Source: Sphingomonas sp. URHD0057
GTDB lineage: Bacteria; Pseudomonadota; Alphaproteobacteria; Sphingomonadales; Sphingomonadaceae
Length of the DNA: 64,000 bases
Assembly (NCBI RefSeq): GCF_000620665.1
Contig: NZ_KK211162.1
Location: 434,001-498,000 of the forward strand
Direction of reading: 5' to 3'
The position numbers were made by a program, and so were the translations under genes. The notes below the pieces were generated by a model that did no database searches, was not told the DNA's origin, and saw nothing but the letters and a program-made list of their open reading frames with translations. Shown piece by piece: positions 26,217-36,321 of the stretch (the first letter of the stretch is position 1; the number at the start of each line of letters is the position of its first letter).

Positions 26217-27566
26217 TCAGGCGACAGGCACCCCGTAAAGGTCATGTTCGTCAGAGTCCTCCATGCGGGCGCTGACGATGTCGCCTGGCGCAAGGCCGCC
26301 GGCACCGCGGAGATGGACTTCGCCGTCGATCTCGGGCGCGTCGGCCTTGGAGCGGCCGGTGGCGCCGCCGGTCTCTGCGTCGACGGCGTCGATCAGCACG
26401 TCGAGGGTCGAGCCGACTTTGGCGGCGAGCTTCTCGGCGCTGATCCGCGCGGAGAGCGCCATCACCGCCTCGTATCGCTCCTGCTTGAGGTCCGCGGGAA
26501 CCTGATCGTCCATCGAGGTCGCGGGGGCGCCTTCGACGGCCTCGAACTTGAAGGCGCCGACGCGGTCGAGCCGCGCTTCCTCGAGCCAGCTCAGCAAGTA
26601 GGCGAAATCCTCCTCGGTCTCGCCGGGAAAGCCGACCACGAAGGAGGAGCGGATCGCGAGGTCGGGCACCTGTTCGCGCCAGCCGCGGATGCGCTGGAGC
26701 ACCTTAGCGTCGTTGGCGGGTCGGCGCATGCGGCGGAGCACGTTGGGCGACGCGTGCTGGAACGGGATGTCGAGGTAGGGGAGCACGAGCCCCTTGGCCA
26801 TCAGCGGGATGACGTTGTCGACGTGCGGGTAGGGGTAGACGTAGTGGAGTCGGACCCATGCGCCGAGATTGCCGAGCTCGCGCGAAAGGTCGGTCATGTG
26901 GGCGCGGACCGGCTCGCCCTTCCACTCGCGCGGCTGGTGGCGGATGTCGACGCCGTAGGCCGATGTATCCTGGCTGATGACCAGCAGCTCCCTGGTACCG
27001 GCGGCGACGAGCTTCTCGGCTTCACGCAGGATGGCGTCGGGGCGGCGGCTGACGAGATCGCCGCGGATGCTGGGGATGATGCAGAAGGCGCAGCGATGAT
27101 TGCAGCCCTCAGAGATTTTTATGTAGCTGTAGTGGCGCGGGGTGAGCTTGAGGCCGGGCCCAAGGTATTCTGGCGGCACCAGGTCGATGAAGGGTGAGGG
27201 GACCGGCGGCGCGGCGTCGTGGACCGCGGCGACGACTTCCTCATATTGCTGCGGGCCGGTGATCGCGAGCACTTGCGGGAAGCGGTTGCGGATCACGTCC
27301 GCCTCCTTGCCCATGCAGCCGGTGACGACCACCCGGCCGTTTTCGGCGATGGCTTCGCCGATCGCCTCGAGGCTCTCCTCCTTAGCGCTGTCGAGGAAGC
27401 CGCAAGTGTTGACCAGCACCACGTCGGCGCCGGCGTAATCGGGCGACATGGCGTAGCCGTCGGCGCGCAGCTTCGTCATGATCCGCTCGCTGTCGACCAA
27501 AGCCTTGGGACAGCCGAGCGAGACCAGCCCGACGCGCGGGGGCTTGGGGAGCGTGGTGACGTTCAT
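26217..27566 (-). CDS. rimO: Ribosomal protein S12 methylthiotransferase RimO
   Basis: 449 aa. UPF0004 domain cysteines Cys19 ([12 protein letters not shown]), Cys55 ([13 protein letters not shown]) and Cys84 (GCMGKEAD), radical SAM cluster Cys155/159/162 ([13 protein letters not shown]), and a C-terminal TRAM domain. RimO methylthiolates an Asp of ribosomal protein S12. [10 protein letters not shown] separates it from MiaB. ATG 27566 ([18 protein letters not shown]) is chosen over 27584; neither has a strong ribosome site. Confidence 0.95.
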   Translation of the reverse strand: MNVTTLPKPPRVGLVSLGCPKALVDSERIMTKLRADGYAMSPDYAGADVVLVNTCGFLDSAKEESLEAIGEAIAENGRVVVTGCMGKEADVIRNRFPQVLAITGPQQYEEVVAAVHDAAPPVPSPFIDLVPPEYLGPGLKLTPRHYSYIKISEGCNHRCAFCIIPSIRGDLVSRRPDAILREAEKLVAAGTRELLVISQDTSAYGVDIRHQPREWKGEPVRAHMTDLSRELGNLGAWVRLHYVYPYPHVDNVIPLMAKGLVLPYLDIPFQHASPNVLRRMRRPANDAKVLQRIRGWREQVPDLAIRSSFVVGFPGETEEDFAYLLSWLEEARLDRVGAFKFEAVEGAPATSMDDQVPADLKQERYEAVMALSARISAEKLAAKVGSTLDVLIDAVDAETGGATGRSKADAPEIDGEVHLRGAGGLAPGDIVSARMEDSDEHDLYGVPVA

Positions 27567-27612
27567 CGGAAGGGCGCCGCCCATATAGGGATTTTGCGGC
27601 GAAAACTAGGCG

Positions 27613-28182
27613 TTAGGCGGCCTGGCGCTGTCCGATCAGTTCCTCGGTCGAATAGCCGCGGCAGAATTCGAAGAGGAGCGTGGCGACGTGCGCCGCGTGG
27701 ATTTGCTCGGCGGGGATGGTGCCGCCCTTGCCGTCGGGCAGGTCGAAGCAGTCGCAGGCGTCCGCGGCCAGGATCATGTCCCAGCCCATGTTCGCCCCGG
27801 TTCGAATGGTGGTCGAGACGCATTGGTCGGTCGAAATGCCGAAGGCGATCACGTGCCTGGCGCCAAGCCGCTTGAGGCGAAGGTCGAGGTCGGTGCCGAT
27901 GAAGGCCGAGTTGACGCTCTTGGTGATCAGCGGCTCGTCGCCTTGCGGGCCGAAGCCGGGGCGGAAGGCATTTCCCGGCGTGCCCGGGGTCAATGACGAG
28001 CCGGGCTCGATCGAATCGTGGCGGACGTGGATGATCGGTCGCCCCTTGGCTCGCCACTCGGCGATGAGAGCGAGCCCGTTGGCGTCCATGGCTTTGTTCC
28101 AGCGGCGTGGCCAGTAGGAGGCGTCGAAGCCCTGCTGCAGGTCGATTGGCAGGAGCACGGTGCGGTCGAGATCAAGGTCCAT
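27613..28182 (-). CDS. Cysteine hydrolase, isochorismatase family
   Basis: 189 aa. The Asp-Lys-Cys triad is in place: Asp14 (LPIDLQQGFD), Lys88 (ITKSVNSAF) and Cys121 (GISTDQCVSTT). Members hydrolyse isochorismate, nicotinamide, peroxyureidoacrylate and other small amides; the substrate here cannot be inferred. It lies behind rimO on the same strand, separated by 46 bp, so they could share a transcript. Confidence 0.85.
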   Translation of the reverse strand: MDLDLDRTVLLPIDLQQGFDASYWPRRWNKAMDANGLALIAEWRAKGRPIIHVRHDSIEPGSSLTPGTPGNAFRPGFGPQGDEPLITKSVNSAFIGTDLDLRLKRLGARHVIAFGISTDQCVSTTIRTGANMGWDMILAADACDCFDLPDGKGGTIPAEQIHAAHVATLLFEFCRGYSTEELIGQRQAA

Positions 28183-28318
28183 GGCTGAAGCTTAACGAAG
28201 CGCCGCGGCGGCGGCTCACAAAAAGACTCGTGGAGGTCATAAGCGCAGCTTGAGGCGGCGCTTGTTCATTGCGCGGCGCGGCGGCTAAAGCGCCCGCGCA
28301 GCGAAATCAGGAGTAAGC

Positions 28319-29635
28319 ATGCGCATCGCGATGATCGGCACCGGTTACGTCGGGCTCGTGTCCGGCGCGTGCTTTGCCGATTTTGGCCACCAGGTAACCT
28401 GTGTCGACAAGGACACGGGGAAGATCGACGGGCTCAACGGCGGCGTGATGCCGATTTGGGAGCCGGGCCTCGAAGCGCTGGTCAAGGCCAATGCGACCCG
28501 CGGGCGGCTGACCTTCACTACCGACCTTCCGGCCGCGGTCGAGGGCGCGGAAGCAGTGTTCATCGCGGTCGGAACGCCGACGCGGCGCGGCGACGGCCAC
28601 GCCGACTTGACCTTCGTGTTCGAAGCGGTTCGCGAACTGGCCAAGGTGATCGCACCGGGAACCGTCGTCGTGACCAAGTCAACGGTTCCGGTCGGCACCG
28701 GGGACGAGATCGAGAATATCCTCAGGCAGGAAGGCGTCACCGAAGTGTCGGTCGCATCGAACCCGGAGTTCCTCCGTGAAGGCGCGGCGATCGCCGATTT
28801 CAAGCATCCCGACCGCATCATCGTCGGCGCCGAAGAGGAGCACGCCCGTGAAGCGCTGCGCGAAATCTACCGGCCGCTGTTCCTCAACCGCGCCCCGATC
28901 CTGTTCACGGCGCGGCGCACCGCCGAGCTCATCAAATATGCGGCGAACGCCTTCCTCGCGGTCAAGATCAGCTTCATCAACGAAATCGCCGATCTGTGCG
29001 AGGCGGTCGACGCCGATGTCCAAGACGTGGCTCGCGGCATCGGGCTCGACAACCGTATCGGACCCAAATTCCTGCACGCCGGTCCGGGCTATGGCGGCAG
29101 CTGCTTTCCCAAGGACACGCTGGCGCTGTTGCAGACCGCTGAAGGCGTCGGCGTCGCTCAGCGGATCGTCAAGACGACGGTCGAGGTCAATGACGACCGC
29201 AAGATCGCCATGGCCGAGCGCGTCGCCCGCGCGCTCGGCGGTGAAGTGAAAGGCAAGCGCATCGGCGTGCTCGGCCTGGCCTTCAAGCCCAATACCGACG
29301 ACATGCGCGAGGCGCCGTCGATCCCGCTGATCAAGGGCCTGATCGAGCGCGGCGCCGAGATCAGCGCCTTCGATCCGGTAGCCCGGCTCCAGGCCGAGGC
29401 GATGTTCGACGGCATCGAGTTCGCCGACAGCGCGGAAGCGGCCGCGGCGAATGCCGATGCGGTGGTCATCGTGACCGAATGGGACGAGTTCCGCGCGCTC
29501 GACCTCGGCACTCTCGCCCGATCGATGCGCGGCAAGACGCTCGTCGACTTGCGCAACGTTTATGATCGCGGCGATGCCGAACGGGCCGGGCTCGATTACT
29601 TCGGCGTCGGTCGCGGCCGGCTCAATCCGTCCTGA
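28319..29635 (+). CDS. ugd: UDP-glucose 6-dehydrogenase
   Basis: 438 aa. NAD-binding MIGTGYVGLVSGACFADFGH at the N terminus; SNPEFLREG; catalytic Cys262 in GYGGSCFPKDT; C-terminal Rossmann domain with VLGLAFKPNTDDMREAPS. It oxidises UDP-glucose to UDP-glucuronate for acidic exopolysaccharide or LPS. AGGAG six bases ahead of the ATG. It opens the glycan-precursor cluster with the next two genes. Confidence 0.93.
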   Translation: MRIAMIGTGYVGLVSGACFADFGHQVTCVDKDTGKIDGLNGGVMPIWEPGLEALVKANATRGRLTFTTDLPAAVEGAEAVFIAVGTPTRRGDGHADLTFVFEAVRELAKVIAPGTVVVTKSTVPVGTGDEIENILRQEGVTEVSVASNPEFLREGAAIADFKHPDRIIVGAEEEHAREALREIYRPLFLNRAPILFTARRTAELIKYAANAFLAVKISFINEIADLCEAVDADVQDVARGIGLDNRIGPKFLHAGPGYGGSCFPKDTLALLQTAEGVGVAQRIVKTTVEVNDDRKIAMAERVARALGGEVKGKRIGVLGLAFKPNTDDMREAPSIPLIKGLIERGAEISAFDPVARLQAEAMFDGIEFADSAEAAAANADAVVIVTEWDEFRALDLGTLARSMRGKTLVDLRNVYDRGDAERAGLDYFGVGRGRLNPS

Positions 29636-29693
29636 TCAATCCGATCCGGACCAAATTGCATCGGAATTGGGCTGATTGCGTATAGGGGGCCTG

Positions 29694-30962
29694 ATGCCGA
29701 ACGATCCGCGCATAATTGTCATCGGGCTGGGCTATGTCGGCTTGCCGCTGGCGATCGCGCTCGCGCGGCGATTCGACGTCGTCGGGTTCGATATCGACGC
29801 CGGGCGGATCGCGCAGCTTCGCCAGGGCCATGACCGCACCCGCGAGGTCGATGAAGCGGATCTTCGCAGCACCTCGCTGACCGTGACCAGCGACGCGCCG
29901 GACTGCTCAGGCGGCGACGTCTATATCGTCACGGTGCCGACCCCGGTCGACGGGTCCAATCGCCCCGATCTGACCGCGGTGGTGGCGGCGACACGGATGA
30001 TCGCGGGCGTGATCGATCCGGCGCGGCGGCCGACGATCGTCTATGAGAGCACCGTCTATCCCGGCGTCACGGAGGACATTTGCGGGCCGGAGATCGAGCG
30101 CGCCGGTAGTCTCCAGCGCGGGCGTGACTTCCGCCTCGGCTATAGCCCCGAGCGGATCAACCCGGGCGACCGCGCGCATACGATCGACAAGATCGCCAAG
30201 GTGGTCGCCGGCGAAGATGCCGAGGTCGTCGAGCAACTCGCCGGGCTGTACGGCGCGATCAATGGCGGCAATGTCTTCCGCGCCGCCTCGATCAAGGCCG
30301 CCGAGGCGGCCAAGGCGATCGAGAATGCGCAGCGCGACATCAACATCGCCTTCATGAACGAGGTCGCGCAGATCTTCTCGAAGATCGGGGTTTCGGTGTG
30401 GGACGTGCTCGCCGCGGCGCGGACCAAATGGAATTTCCTTGGCTTCGAGCCGGGGCTCGTCGGCGGGCACTGCATCGGCGTCGACCCTTATTATCTCAGC
30501 CATCTGGCCCAACAGGTCGGCCATGATCCGCAGGTGATCCTCGCCGGCCGCCAGACCAACGACGGGATGGGCGCGTGGATCGCCGACACGCTGCACGACC
30601 GCAGGCGCAAGGCCGGCACCGCGCTCGTCCTCGGCCTGACCTTCAAAGAGAATGTGCCCGACCTTCGGAACAGCCGCAGCGTCGATCTCGTCCAGCGCCT
30701 GAAGTGGCTTGGCTATGACGTGGAGGTCGCCGACCCGCTGGCGCCGGCTGAGGAGGTCGAGCGCGAATTCGGCTTGAAGGTCTGCGAGCCCGACGGCCGC
30801 CGTTACGACTTGGTCGTCGGCGCCGTGTCCCACGACGAGTATCGCGGATTGCCGAACGACCGCCTCGTCGCGCTCGTCGCCGACGGGGGCACGCTCGCCG
30901 ACTTGAAGGGCATGTGGCGCGACCGCAGCTTCGCCGGCGCGATCGATCGCTGGACCCTATGA
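29694..30962 (+). CDS. Nucleotide-sugar dehydrogenase, UDP-N-acetylhexosamine type (TviB/WbpA-like)
   Basis: 422 aa. The start is ATG 29694, five bases after AGGGGG; the TTG at 29676 is not needed. N-terminal VIGLGYVGLPLAIALAR, catalytic Cys260 in LVGGHCIGVDPYYLSHLAQQ, and GLTFKENVPDLRNSRSVDLV. The GGHCIGVDPYYL form is that of UDP-GlcNAc/GalNAc 6-dehydrogenases rather than of Ugd, so the product is probably an N-acetylhexosaminuronic acid. It follows ugd and overlaps the sugar transferase gene by four bases. Confidence 0.88.
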   Translation: MPNDPRIIVIGLGYVGLPLAIALARRFDVVGFDIDAGRIAQLRQGHDRTREVDEADLRSTSLTVTSDAPDCSGGDVYIVTVPTPVDGSNRPDLTAVVAATRMIAGVIDPARRPTIVYESTVYPGVTEDICGPEIERAGSLQRGRDFRLGYSPERINPGDRAHTIDKIAKVVAGEDAEVVEQLAGLYGAINGGNVFRAASIKAAEAAKAIENAQRDINIAFMNEVAQIFSKIGVSVWDVLAAARTKWNFLGFEPGLVGGHCIGVDPYYLSHLAQQVGHDPQVILAGRQTNDGMGAWIADTLHDRRRKAGTALVLGLTFKENVPDLRNSRSVDLVQRLKWLGYDVEVADPLAPAEEVEREFGLKVCEPDGRRYDLVVGAVSHDEYRGLPNDRLVALVADGGTLADLKGMWRDRSFAGAIDRWTL

Positions 30963-32239
30963 TGCGGCACGACCGGCTGACGCGAGTGGGTGACGGCTCG
31001 ATCCTGGTGCGCAAGCGCTTCCAGTTCGCCGGCGCACTGGTCATCGGGGCGCTGCTCCCGTGGCTGGCGCGCGGACCGATTCTGCCGGGCGAGCTGTTCG
31101 AGGCGGCGAGCGTCAACACCCTAATCGGCAACGCGATCGCGATCGTCATCGCATTCTGGATGCGCCTGTCGATCGAGACCTATCCCGGAATCCGCCGAAG
31201 CTATGTGATCTTCCCGTCGGCGCTGACCGGCCACGGCCTGACGATCGTCTATTTCGTGCTGACGCGCTTCCCCTACGACCGCCTCGCGCTGCTCGCCGGG
31301 TTCCTGCTCCACGTCTTCTGGCTGTACACGCTCTACGTCTATGCGGAGCGGGGCGTTCGCCGGCGGTTCGCGGTCGTGCCGTTCGGCGGGATCGACGGCC
31401 TGACCCTGATCGACGGCGTCGAGTGGAAGATGCTCAGCCGTCCGCGGCTCCACGATACGCGCGGCTGCCATGCGATCGTCGCCGATTTCTCCGAGGATCT
31501 GCCCGACGAATGGGAAGCGTTCCTCGCCGATGCGGCGCTGGCCGGGCGCATGGTCTACCAGGTCAAGCAGCTGTCGGAATCGCTGACGGGACGCGTCGAG
31601 CTCGAGCATTTGTCCGAGAACAGCTTCGGCTCGCTGCTTCCCGCGCGAGGCTATTTCCACCTTAAGGGCCTGATCGACTTTCTGTTCGCGTTGCTACTGT
31701 TGCCGATCGCGCTGCCGGTGATGGCGGTCATTGCCGCCGCCATCCGCGCCGAAAGCGCGGGGCCTGTCCTGTTCCGGCAGAAGCGCGTCGGCCATGCCGG
31801 CAAGCGCATCACGGTCTACAAATTCCGCACCATGCGCCCGGCCGAGGTCGAGGACGAGCGGCTCGCGGCGATGACCAGCGATGGAGACGAGCGCATCACG
31901 CGCGTCGGCAGGTGCCTGCGTTATTTGCGCGTCGACGAGCTGCCGCAGATCTTCAACATCCTGTGCTGGCAGATGAGCTGGATCGGCCCGCGCCCCGAGG
32001 CCGAGGTTCTGTCTGTCTGGTACACCAGCGAGATACCTTATTATCGCTATCGCCACGTGGTGAAGCCCGGCATTTCGGGCTGGGCCCAGGTCAATCAAGG
32101 TCATGTCGCCGAGGTCGGCGAAGTGCACCGCAAATTGCAGTACGACTTCTATTACATCAAATATTTCTCGCCCTGGCTCGACCTCCTGATCCTGTTCCGG
32201 ACGATCAAGACGATGCTGACCGGCTGGGGCGCCAGATGA
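30959..32239 (+). CDS. Polyprenyl-phosphate sugar-1-phosphate transferase (exopolysaccharide initiation)
   Basis: 426 aa. Four or five N-terminal membrane helices, a cytoplasmic linker, a further helix at about residues 238-258 (FLFALLLLPIALPVMAVIAA) and the catalytic domain: GPVLFRQKRVGHAGKRITVY, KFRTM, DELPQIFNIL, MSWIGPRPE and KPGISGWAQVNQ, all hallmarks of the WcaJ/PssY/ExoY family. It loads the first sugar-phosphate on undecaprenyl phosphate. The start ATGA overlaps the preceding dehydrogenase stop. Confidence 0.92.
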   Translation: MMRHDRLTRVGDGSILVRKRFQFAGALVIGALLPWLARGPILPGELFEAASVNTLIGNAIAIVIAFWMRLSIETYPGIRRSYVIFPSALTGHGLTIVYFVLTRFPYDRLALLAGFLLHVFWLYTLYVYAERGVRRRFAVVPFGGIDGLTLIDGVEWKMLSRPRLHDTRGCHAIVADFSEDLPDEWEAFLADAALAGRMVYQVKQLSESLTGRVELEHLSENSFGSLLPARGYFHLKGLIDFLFALLLLPIALPVMAVIAAAIRAESAGPVLFRQKRVGHAGKRITVYKFRTMRPAEVEDERLAAMTSDGDERITRVGRCLRYLRVDELPQIFNILCWQMSWIGPRPEAEVLSVWYTSEIPYYRYRHVVKPGISGWAQVNQGHVAEVGEVHRKLQYDFYYIKYFSPWLDLLILFRTIKTMLTGWGAR

Positions 32240-32287
32240 ACGGTTTCGGCCGGCTCAGCGACTGAAGCTCGAGGGAAAGTTGCTTCG

Positions 32288-32830
32288 ATGGAGTTGAAAG
32301 AGAAGGTCCCGCGGCGGCGTACTCAGCAGCTGGACGAATATGATCGGCAGATCCTGGCGATCCTCGAGGAGGACGCGCGCCGCCCGACGGCCGAGATTGC
32401 GCGCGCCGTCGGCCTGTCCGGACCGACTACCGCCGAACGCATTGCCCGGATGCGCGACATCGGCCTGATCCAGGCGTTCACGATCCGGCTCGATCCGGGC
32501 AAGCTCGGCCTCGCCGTTTCCGCGATCGTCGAGTTCGAGCCGCACGACAATGGCGATGCCAAGGCCATGGCGGCGGTCGTCGGCCATCCGGCGGTGCGCT
32601 CCTGCTTCAAGGTGACCGGCCCGGCGATGCTGATCCTGATCGTCCACGCGGTCGATGGCGCGGAACTTCACAATGTCCTGCTCGAATTTGCCAGGCACGG
32701 CAGTACAAAAACCGCGGTGATCCTCTCCTCCGAGCTCGCCGACATGCCGTTCTTCGCCGATCGCCCCGAGGTCATCCCGGCGCTGCTCAAACGCAGCACT
32801 TCGAACGCGAAGGTCAGCTCGCTCCGCTGA
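32288..32830 (+). CDS. Lrp/AsnC-family transcriptional regulator
   Basis: 180 aa. HTH residues 15-60: LDEYDRQILAILEEDARRPT, AEIARAVGLSGPTTAERIAR; then a RAM ligand domain with VTGPAMLILIVHAVDGAELH. It is about 25 residues longer than Lrp. Its 3' end overlaps the convergent transporter gene by 17 bp. Target genes are unknown; the transporter is a neighbour but convergent. Confidence 0.88.
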   Translation: MELKEKVPRRRTQQLDEYDRQILAILEEDARRPTAEIARAVGLSGPTTAERIARMRDIGLIQAFTIRLDPGKLGLAVSAIVEFEPHDNGDAKAMAAVVGHPAVRSCFKVTGPAMLILIVHAVDGAELHNVLLEFARHGSTKTAVILSSELADMPFFADRPEVIPALLKRSTSNAKVSSLR

Positions 32831-34106
32831 AGTCAGCGCGCGCCGGCGCGGTTTCGCGCATTGTCAGGAACACCGGCAGCACGCCAAGCGCAACCAGCGC
32901 GATCATCGCGCCCGGCGCCATCGTCCACCCGGTGCGCTCGATCAGCCATTGCGCCAGCCACGGCGTCAGCCCGCCGAACAGCGCCGTCGCCATGGTTGCA
33001 CCGAGCGCGAGGCCCGTGACCCGGCCTTCGCCCGGGAATTGCTCGGCGGTCGCCACGGCTCCAACCGCACTGTACGCTCCGGCGACTGCCGCAAGGACGA
33101 GCGCGCCGAGGAGCGCCTGAAGGCGAGTGCCGCTTGCCATGAGGGAAAACATGGCGATCGGCAGCAACGCGCTCAGGAGCGAGAGGACGATCAGCACGCG
33201 CTTGCGCCCGATCCGGTCCGACCACAGCCCGGTGAAGGGCGTCACCACGATCACGATCACCGCGGCGGCGGTCGACAGCCACAGCGAGTCACGTTCGCCG
33301 AGCGAGCCGACCGAGGTGAGGAAGGCGGGCACGTAGGTGATCCCGACATAATAAGTGATCGATCCCAGCGCGGAGATGGCGAAGGAGCGGGCGATCGCCG
33401 CGCGGTGGTTGGTCAGTGCGTGGCGGAAGGGGACTTCGGGCACCGTGCCCGCGGCCTGCTGCCGCTCGAACTCGGGCGATTCCTGCATGGTCGAGCGCGC
33501 GATCCACACGCTCCCGGCAAGCGCGGCGCCGAAGAAGAAAGGGATTCGCCATCCCCACGCCTGCAGGTCCGCCTCGCTCAGGCACGCGACGGTCAGTGCC
33601 GACACGCCGACGGCAAGCAGTCCGCCGACTTCGCTCGCTGCCGACGCCGAAGAAGCAATGAGTCCGCGCCGCCGCTCGGGGGCGCCTTCGAGCAGATAAG
33701 CGACGACGCCCGTATATTCGCCGCCGACCGAGAAGCCCATGACGCAGCGCAGCAGGATCAGGAGCCAGCCGGCGGCGGCGCCGATCTGGCTGTGGGTCGG
33801 GAGGAGGGCGGTTGCCAGCATCGCCGCGGTCATCATCGCCACCGAGCGGAGCAGCATGTGCCGGCGCCCGATCCGATCGCCGATATGGCCGAACACGACC
33901 GCGCCAAAGGGGCGCATCAGGTAAGCGATGGCGAAGCCGCCGAGCGTAATCAGGAGCGATTGCGCGCCGCCTCCGAAAAAGACCCGGCTGAGCACCGTCG
34001 CGAAGTAAAGATAGAGGGTGAAATCGTACCATTCGACAACGGTCGAGAAGGCCGCGACCGCCATCGAGGCGCGAGAGACTGACGGCGGGCGGTCGGATAA
34101 TGGCAT
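32814..34106 (-). CDS. MFS transporter, metabolite:H+ symporter (MHS) type
   Basis: 430 aa from ATG 34106 (a TTG at 34133 is also in frame). Twelve hydrophobic helices; family motifs VVEWYDFTLYLYFATVLSRV near the N terminus, MRPFGAVVFGHIGDRIGRRH between helices 2 and 3, GGEYTGVVAYLLE, and GLWSDRIGRKRVLI between 8 and 9. MHS carriers (ProP, KgtP, ShiA-like) import small organic acids or betaines with protons. Confidence 0.9.
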   Translation of the reverse strand: MPLSDRPPSVSRASMAVAAFSTVVEWYDFTLYLYFATVLSRVFFGGGAQSLLITLGGFAIAYLMRPFGAVVFGHIGDRIGRRHMLLRSVAMMTAAMLATALLPTHSQIGAAAGWLLILLRCVMGFSVGGEYTGVVAYLLEGAPERRRGLIASSASAASEVGGLLAVGVSALTVACLSEADLQAWGWRIPFFFGAALAGSVWIARSTMQESPEFERQQAAGTVPEVPFRHALTNHRAAIARSFAISALGSITYYVGITYVPAFLTSVGSLGERDSLWLSTAAAVIVIVVTPFTGLWSDRIGRKRVLIVLSLLSALLPIAMFSLMASGTRLQALLGALVLAAVAGAYSAVGAVATAEQFPGEGRVTGLALGATMATALFGGLTPWLAQWLIERTGWTMAPGAMIALVALGVLPVFLTMRETAPARADFSGAS

Positions 34107-34184
34107 CGCTGCGAGCTTATTCCCGAAATTCAACCGAATCTAAACCAGATCGGCGCATTGCCGTTGGCGGACGAGGAACTTTGC

Positions 34185-36281
34185 GTGGGAGCCTTTGACC
34201 GGATCTTGAGAGCGGGGGGCAATTCTGGCCACGAAGAGTCGCGCCCGCAGTCCGCGCGCGCGGAAGGGCTCATCCAGGAATTCGAGAACAGCGAAAAGGG
34301 CTGGTTCTGGGAAACCACGCGGGACGGAACCCTGTCCTATATCAGCGAGTCCGTCGCGCGCGCGCTGGGACGCGAGCCGAGCGACCTGGTCGACCGGCCG
34401 TTCACCGACCTCGTCTCGACCGAGACCGAAGATGGCTCCGCGACGTCGGAACGAACCCTTGGCTTCTACCTCTCGTCGCACGTCGCCTTTCAGGACCTGA
34501 TCGTCCGCGCCAAGACCAAGAATGAAATCTGGTGGTCGATTTCCGGCCGGCCGGTTCACGATGACGTGGGCCGCTTTTTCGGATTTCGCGGCTTTGCCTC
34601 CGACCTGACCAAAATGCGCCAGTCCGAAGTGGAGCTGGACCGGCTCGCACGCCAGGACGCCTTGACCGGGCTCGCCAATCGCCAGGCGCTGCGCCGGGCG
34701 CTCGACGACGCGCTGGTCGGAGCGGTTCGGCGCAAGCATCGGTGCTCGATCTTCCTCCTCGATCTCGACCGGTTCAAGGCGGTCAACGACACGCTCGGCC
34801 ACCCTGCCGGCGACACTTTGCTGCGGCTGGTGGCGCTGCGGCTGACCGACGAAGTCGGCGAGCTCGGGCAGGTCGGGCGCCTTGGCGGCGACGAGTTCGA
34901 GGTCGTGCTTCCGTCCATGTCCTCGAAGGATGAGCTGTCGAAGCTTGCCCAAGGGATCATCGGCAGCCTGTCGCGGCCCTACACGATCAACGGCTCCGCG
35001 GTTTCGATCGGCGCCTCGATCGGCATCGTCACTTCCGACTATGACGACCGCACGTCGGACGATTTGATGCGCGACGCCGACCTCGCGCTTTATGCGGCCA
35101 AGGCGGCGGGCAAGGGCTGCTTCCGCTTCTTTGCCTCCGAAATGCACGAGGCGGCCCGCCAACGCCAGTTGATGGAATCGGACCTTCGCGTCGCGGTGGA
35201 AAAGGGTCAGCTGTGGGTTGCCTTCCAACCCAGCGTCGACGCGATGAGCGAAGCCGTCACCGGCTTCGAGGCCCTGGTTCGCTGGGACCACCCGGAACAG
35301 GGGCCGATCAGCCCGGCGATCTTCATTCCCCTCGCCGAGGAGATCGGCTTGATCGATGAAATCGGCGAATTGGTGCTCCAGACCGCCTGTAAAGAAGCAG
35401 CGAACTGGCCCGATACCATTTCGGTCGCGGTCAATCTGTCGCCGGTCCAGTTCAAGTCGCCGTCGCTTCCGGCAACCGTCAGGGGTGCGCTTGGCGAGGC
35501 GGCGCTTGCCGCGCATCGGCTCGAGCTCGAGATCACCGAGGGCGTGTTCCTCAGCAACGACGAGCACGTCGATGACATGATCCGCAGCCTCAAGAACATC
35601 GGCGTGAAGCTGGCGCTCGACGACTTCGGCACCGGTTATTCGAGCCTGAGCTATTTGCAGCGCGTCCCGTTCGACAAGATCAAGGTCGACCAGAGCTTCG
35701 TGCGGGGCGCGTCCGATCCCACCAGCCGCAACGCCGCGCTCATCCGCGCGATGGTCGGGCTCGCCTCCGACCTCAAGATGCAGACCACGGCCGAGGGGGT
35801 CGAGACCGACGAGGAACTGCAGCTGGTCCGCGATCTCGGCTGCTCGCTCGTCCAAGGGTATATTTTCGGCAAGCCGATGCCGGCGGAGCAGGCGCGGGAG
35901 CTGGCGTCGAAGGGTGCGGTCGAGCGGCCCGACGCGCACCTCGAGAAGCGCGAGCCGAGGATCCGGATCATCCGCGCCACCCTTCTTCATCATGCCGGGC
36001 GAGTGATCGGCGCGCGGCTGCGCAACATCTCGAGCGGCGGCGCGCTGGTCGAATGCCGCGAGGAAATGCCGGTCGGGGCCCCGATCCAGCTCGACTTCGC
36101 CGCCGGCGGCTTGCTCGACGCCAGCGTCCGTTGGGCCGAGGGCACGCAGTTCGGCGTCGAGTTTGCGGAGAAATTCGACCTCAGGCTGCTCCAGCCAACG
36201 AAGCCGGCGCCAAAATCCGTGACGATGATGACGCCGGACTTTCTGACCGCCGGCCCGGCCGAGACTTCCGAGAGCGCCTAG
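34185..36281 (+). CDS. PAS-GGDEF-EAL-PilZ cyclic-di-GMP protein
   Basis: 698 aa. The GTG at 34185 follows GAGGAA by five bases, which selects it over TTG 34158. PAS-like domain about 35-145, GGDEF (intact, 234-238) with TGLANRQAL and DLDRFKAVNDTLGH, EAL (362-364, FEALVRWDHP) with NLSPVQF, ELEITEG, LDDFGTGYSS, KVDQSFV and AEGVET, all the catalytic EAL residues. No RxxD inhibition site precedes GGDEF. Residues about 590-670 form a PilZ-like domain (RNISSGGALVEC). The protein could make, break and bind c-di-GMP. It is soluble, with no membrane segment. Confidence 0.9.
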   Translation: MGAFDRILRAGGNSGHEESRPQSARAEGLIQEFENSEKGWFWETTRDGTLSYISESVARALGREPSDLVDRPFTDLVSTETEDGSATSERTLGFYLSSHVAFQDLIVRAKTKNEIWWSISGRPVHDDVGRFFGFRGFASDLTKMRQSEVELDRLARQDALTGLANRQALRRALDDALVGAVRRKHRCSIFLLDLDRFKAVNDTLGHPAGDTLLRLVALRLTDEVGELGQVGRLGGDEFEVVLPSMSSKDELSKLAQGIIGSLSRPYTINGSAVSIGASIGIVTSDYDDRTSDDLMRDADLALYAAKAAGKGCFRFFASEMHEAARQRQLMESDLRVAVEKGQLWVAFQPSVDAMSEAVTGFEALVRWDHPEQGPISPAIFIPLAEEIGLIDEIGELVLQTACKEAANWPDTISVAVNLSPVQFKSPSLPATVRGALGEAALAAHRLELEITEGVFLSNDEHVDDMIRSLKNIGVKLALDDFGTGYSSLSYLQRVPFDKIKVDQSFVRGASDPTSRNAALIRAMVGLASDLKMQTTAEGVETDEELQLVRDLGCSLVQGYIFGKPMPAEQARELASKGAVERPDAHLEKREPRIRIIRATLLHHAGRVIGARLRNISSGGALVECREEMPVGAPIQLDFAAGGLLDASVRWAEGTQFGVEFAEKFDLRLLQPTKPAPKSVTMMTPDFLTAGPAETSESA

Positions 36282-36321
36282 CATCATTGCGCGGCCGGCG
36301 GTTCCGCTTCACTCTGTCTTC

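Noticed and set aside
34140-36287. 715-codon minus-strand ORF
   Set aside because: It is the antisense shadow of the PAS-GGDEF-EAL-PilZ gene; the plus strand carries all motifs and a good ribosome site.
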